NCBI GenBank assembly: GCA_029863035.1
Contig: JAOTWH010000158.1
Location: 1 to 5,202, forward strand
Source: Acidimicrobiia bacterium
GTDB lineage: Bacteria; Actinomycetota; Acidimicrobiia; UBA5794; JAOTWH01
Reading direction: 5' to 3'
DNA: 5,202 nucleotides
In this document: one piece after another, positions 4,671 through 5,202 of the stretch
Position numbering within the stretch: position 1 is the first letter of the stretch
Layout of the letters: each line of letters opens with the position of its first letter
Notes under the pieces: generated by a model
The model's input: only the letters and a program-made list of their open reading frames with translations
Database searches by the model: none
Told to the model about the DNA's origin: nothing
Made by a program: the position numbers and the translations under genes

Positions 4671-4757
4671 ATTGTGGTCGGGGTGTGGATTATCGCTGTG
4701 GCCTTGACGGCGATTGCCACGTCGGCGGTCTACTCGACATTCATTGGCAGGCATTGA
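4629..4757 (+). CDS. 42-aa basic single-helix microprotein
   Basis: The product starts with MRRRLRA repeated twice exactly (residues 1-14; at DNA level a 21-base tandem duplication with one T/C difference). Then comes a hydrophobic helix (IVVGVWIIAVALTAIATSAV, 15-34) and a short tail YSTFIGRH. It could be a membrane microprotein with a cytosolic arginine-rich end. Alternatively it is a signal peptide cleaved after ATSA (residue 33), releasing a nine-residue peptide. AAGGAG and AGGAG at 4612-4622 give a good site six bases before the ATG. The second ATG (4650) is the duplicate and has a worse-spaced site. The gene is bracketed by a 26-bp direct repeat, and T3 follows 109 bases after the stop. 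I do not recognise a family; the ribosome site and coherent topology make it likely real. Confidence 0.62.
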   Translation: MRRRLRAMRRRLRAIVVGVWIIAVALTAIATSAVYSTFIGRH

Positions 4758-4783
4758 AGCCGACTCATTCCCCCTTCTGAGCC
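4758..4783 (+). repeat. 26-bp direct repeat, right copy
   Basis: This copy starts at the first base after the microprotein stop codon and matches 4525-4550 at 24 of 26 positions. It could be a duplication boundary or an insertion footprint. Confidence 0.85.
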
Positions 4784-4866
4784 TCCCTCCCTACTGACAA
4801 ATCTGGTTACGGGGCCAGGGAGGGCTTACGCCTCGTCAGCGGCTAAGTAACAGGCGAGCGACGAAC

Positions 4867-4892
4867 GGGACCCCTGCTCCGGCGGGGGTCCC
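4867..4892 (+). terminator. Terminator-like hairpin T3
   Basis: GGGACCCC (4867-4874) pairs with GGGGTCCC (4885-4892) around loop TGCTCCGGCG, identical to T2. It is followed by TCGCGTCT and, nine bases after the hairpin, by repeat copy 6, as at T1. There is no U-tract. It probably ends the microprotein transcript. Confidence 0.72.
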
Positions 4893-4901
4893 TCGCGTCT
4901 C

Positions 4902-4960
4902 TCTCTAGGGATATTCGTGAACCCTGGCACACCTGGGCGTGACCTCGCCTGAGCCGACAT
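4902..4960 (+). repeat. Modular intergenic repeat, copy 6 (A + B + start of C)
   Basis: Block A (4902-4920, GGGATATTCG variant), block B (4921-4952, identical to copy 3 over its first 29 bases) and eight bases of C (4953-4960). It follows terminator T3 directly. Confidence 0.9.
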
Positions 4961-5009
4961 CCCGAGTCCCCGTGTCGGATGGCGACTGCCCATGAGTTGA
5001 CGGCCTTCC

Positions 5010-5048
5010 AGATGCCCCCAATAGCCCTAAGCCTCTGGCGGAACGCCC
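5010..5048 (+). repeat. Upstream block D, copy 2
   Basis: AGATGCCCCCAA followed by AAGCCTCTGGC aligns with 2816-2855 with one gap. In both places it follows an A+B repeat by less than about 60 bases and precedes a gene start by 56 to 71 bases. Confidence 0.6.
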
Positions 5049-5059
5049 AAGACGTGCCT

Positions 5060-5094
5060 ACCCTCACAACCGAGTACCACCCTCACAACCGAGT
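5060..5094 (+). repeat. 16-bp tandem repeat in the leader of the last gene
   Basis: ACCCTCACAACCGAGT occurs at 5060-5075 and again at 5079-5094 (period 19). The second copy merges into the leader segment shared with the 3757 gene, so that segment has begun to duplicate here. Confidence 0.85.
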
Positions 5095-5107
5095 CGCTAC
5101 GGGGAGG
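5077..5107 (+). repeat. Shared leader segment with Shine-Dalgarno, copy 2
   Basis: CCACCCTCAC, five variable bases, then AGTCGCTACGGGGAGG, matching 3719-3748. GGGGAGG at 5101-5107 serves the gene at 5119 at a spacing of 11 bases. Confidence 0.82.
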
Positions 5108-5118
5108 GGGTGAATGAA

Positions 5119-5202
5119 ATGGCGGAGAAGACCGCACAAGAGACCCACACCACTTTCGAACTCGAACGCTCGAAGATGGAGGCGGTGAGCCGGGCGGCTC
5201 AC
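5119..5202 (+). CDS. N-terminal part of a non-secreted protein (partial)
   Basis: Twenty-eight codons are visible, starting MAEKTAQETHTTFELERSKM and staying open to the window end. The sequence is polar and charged, likely helical, with no signal peptide, so the protein is probably cytosolic, unlike the other small genes here. The ATG at 5119 is 11 bases after GGGGAGG; an in-frame GTG at 5110 is too close (two bases) to that site, and the ATG at 5114 leads to a 24-codon frame in another phase. Its leader is nearly the same as that of the secreted gene at 3757. The family cannot be judged from 28 residues. Confidence 0.6.
   Translation, partial: MAEKTAQETHTTFELERSKMEAVSRAAH

Larger units (their letters stand above)
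4758..5118 (+). other. Intergenic stretch before the last gene
   Basis: No credible gene. It holds the right direct repeat, terminator T3, repeat copy 6, upstream block D copy 2 (5010-5048) and the shared leader with Shine-Dalgarno. TTGACG at 4997-5002 could be a -35 element, but no good -10 lies at the right distance (AATAGC or TAGCCC are the nearest). Confidence 0.6.

Noticed and set aside
176..4960. Integron attC sites or a CRISPR array
   Set aside because: The repeats lack the attC core GTTRRRY and the imperfect long palindrome, spacing is irregular and kilobase-scale, and there are no uniform spacers, cas genes or integrase.

Overview
The window looks like a high-GC actinobacterial chromosome or metagenomic contig. 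Support for this comes from GC-rich codons, a BcrA/DrrA-style ABC pair with YSLGM signature and EPGNGLDP Walker B region, strong Shine-Dalgarno sequences, and small exported proteins of a kind common in Actinobacteria. All convincing genes are on the + strand. I cannot name the species.

Layout: 1-69 is the membrane-anchored C-terminal end of an upstream gene. 256-2038 is a tightly coupled operon: a 39-codon signal-peptide mini-gene, an ABC-type ATPase (372-1295) and an ABC-2-type permease (1292-2038), joined by GTGA and ATGA overlaps. Three small secreted-protein genes follow: 2186-2695 (169 aa, beta-rich), 2911-3414 (167 aa, beta-barrel-like, four cysteines) and 3757-4083 (108 aa, two cysteines). 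Then come a 42-aa basic single-helix microprotein (4629-4757) and the first 28 codons of a cytosolic-looking protein that runs off the end (5119 onward).

The most striking content is between the genes. A modular repeat occurs six times (near 176, 2074, 2755, 3604, 4409 and 4902), built from three blocks, here called A, B and C. The blocks occur in different combinations: A+C, B+C, A+B, B alone, and A+B+C twice. Three nearly identical terminator hairpins (2711, 4116, 4867) carry the same stem, and two of them sit 10-12 bases before a repeat copy. Block C ends in a plausible -10 box (TAGGTT or TAGGGT) just upstream of two genes, so the composite can be read as terminator, spacer and promoter for the next gene. 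Further shared leader segments (2816/5010 and 3719/5077) and a 26-bp direct repeat flanking the microprotein gene (4525/4758) support duplication and shuffling of whole gene-plus-flank units.

Working interpretation: this is an array of small, mostly secreted-protein gene units that share interchangeable intergenic parts, with an ABC exporter pair coupled behind a signal-peptide stub in the first unit. No integrase, transposase, attC-like site or CRISPR is visible, so the shuffling mechanism is unknown. The ABC pair most likely exports a lipophilic or peptide compound or gives immunity to one; its substrate cannot be read from the sequence.
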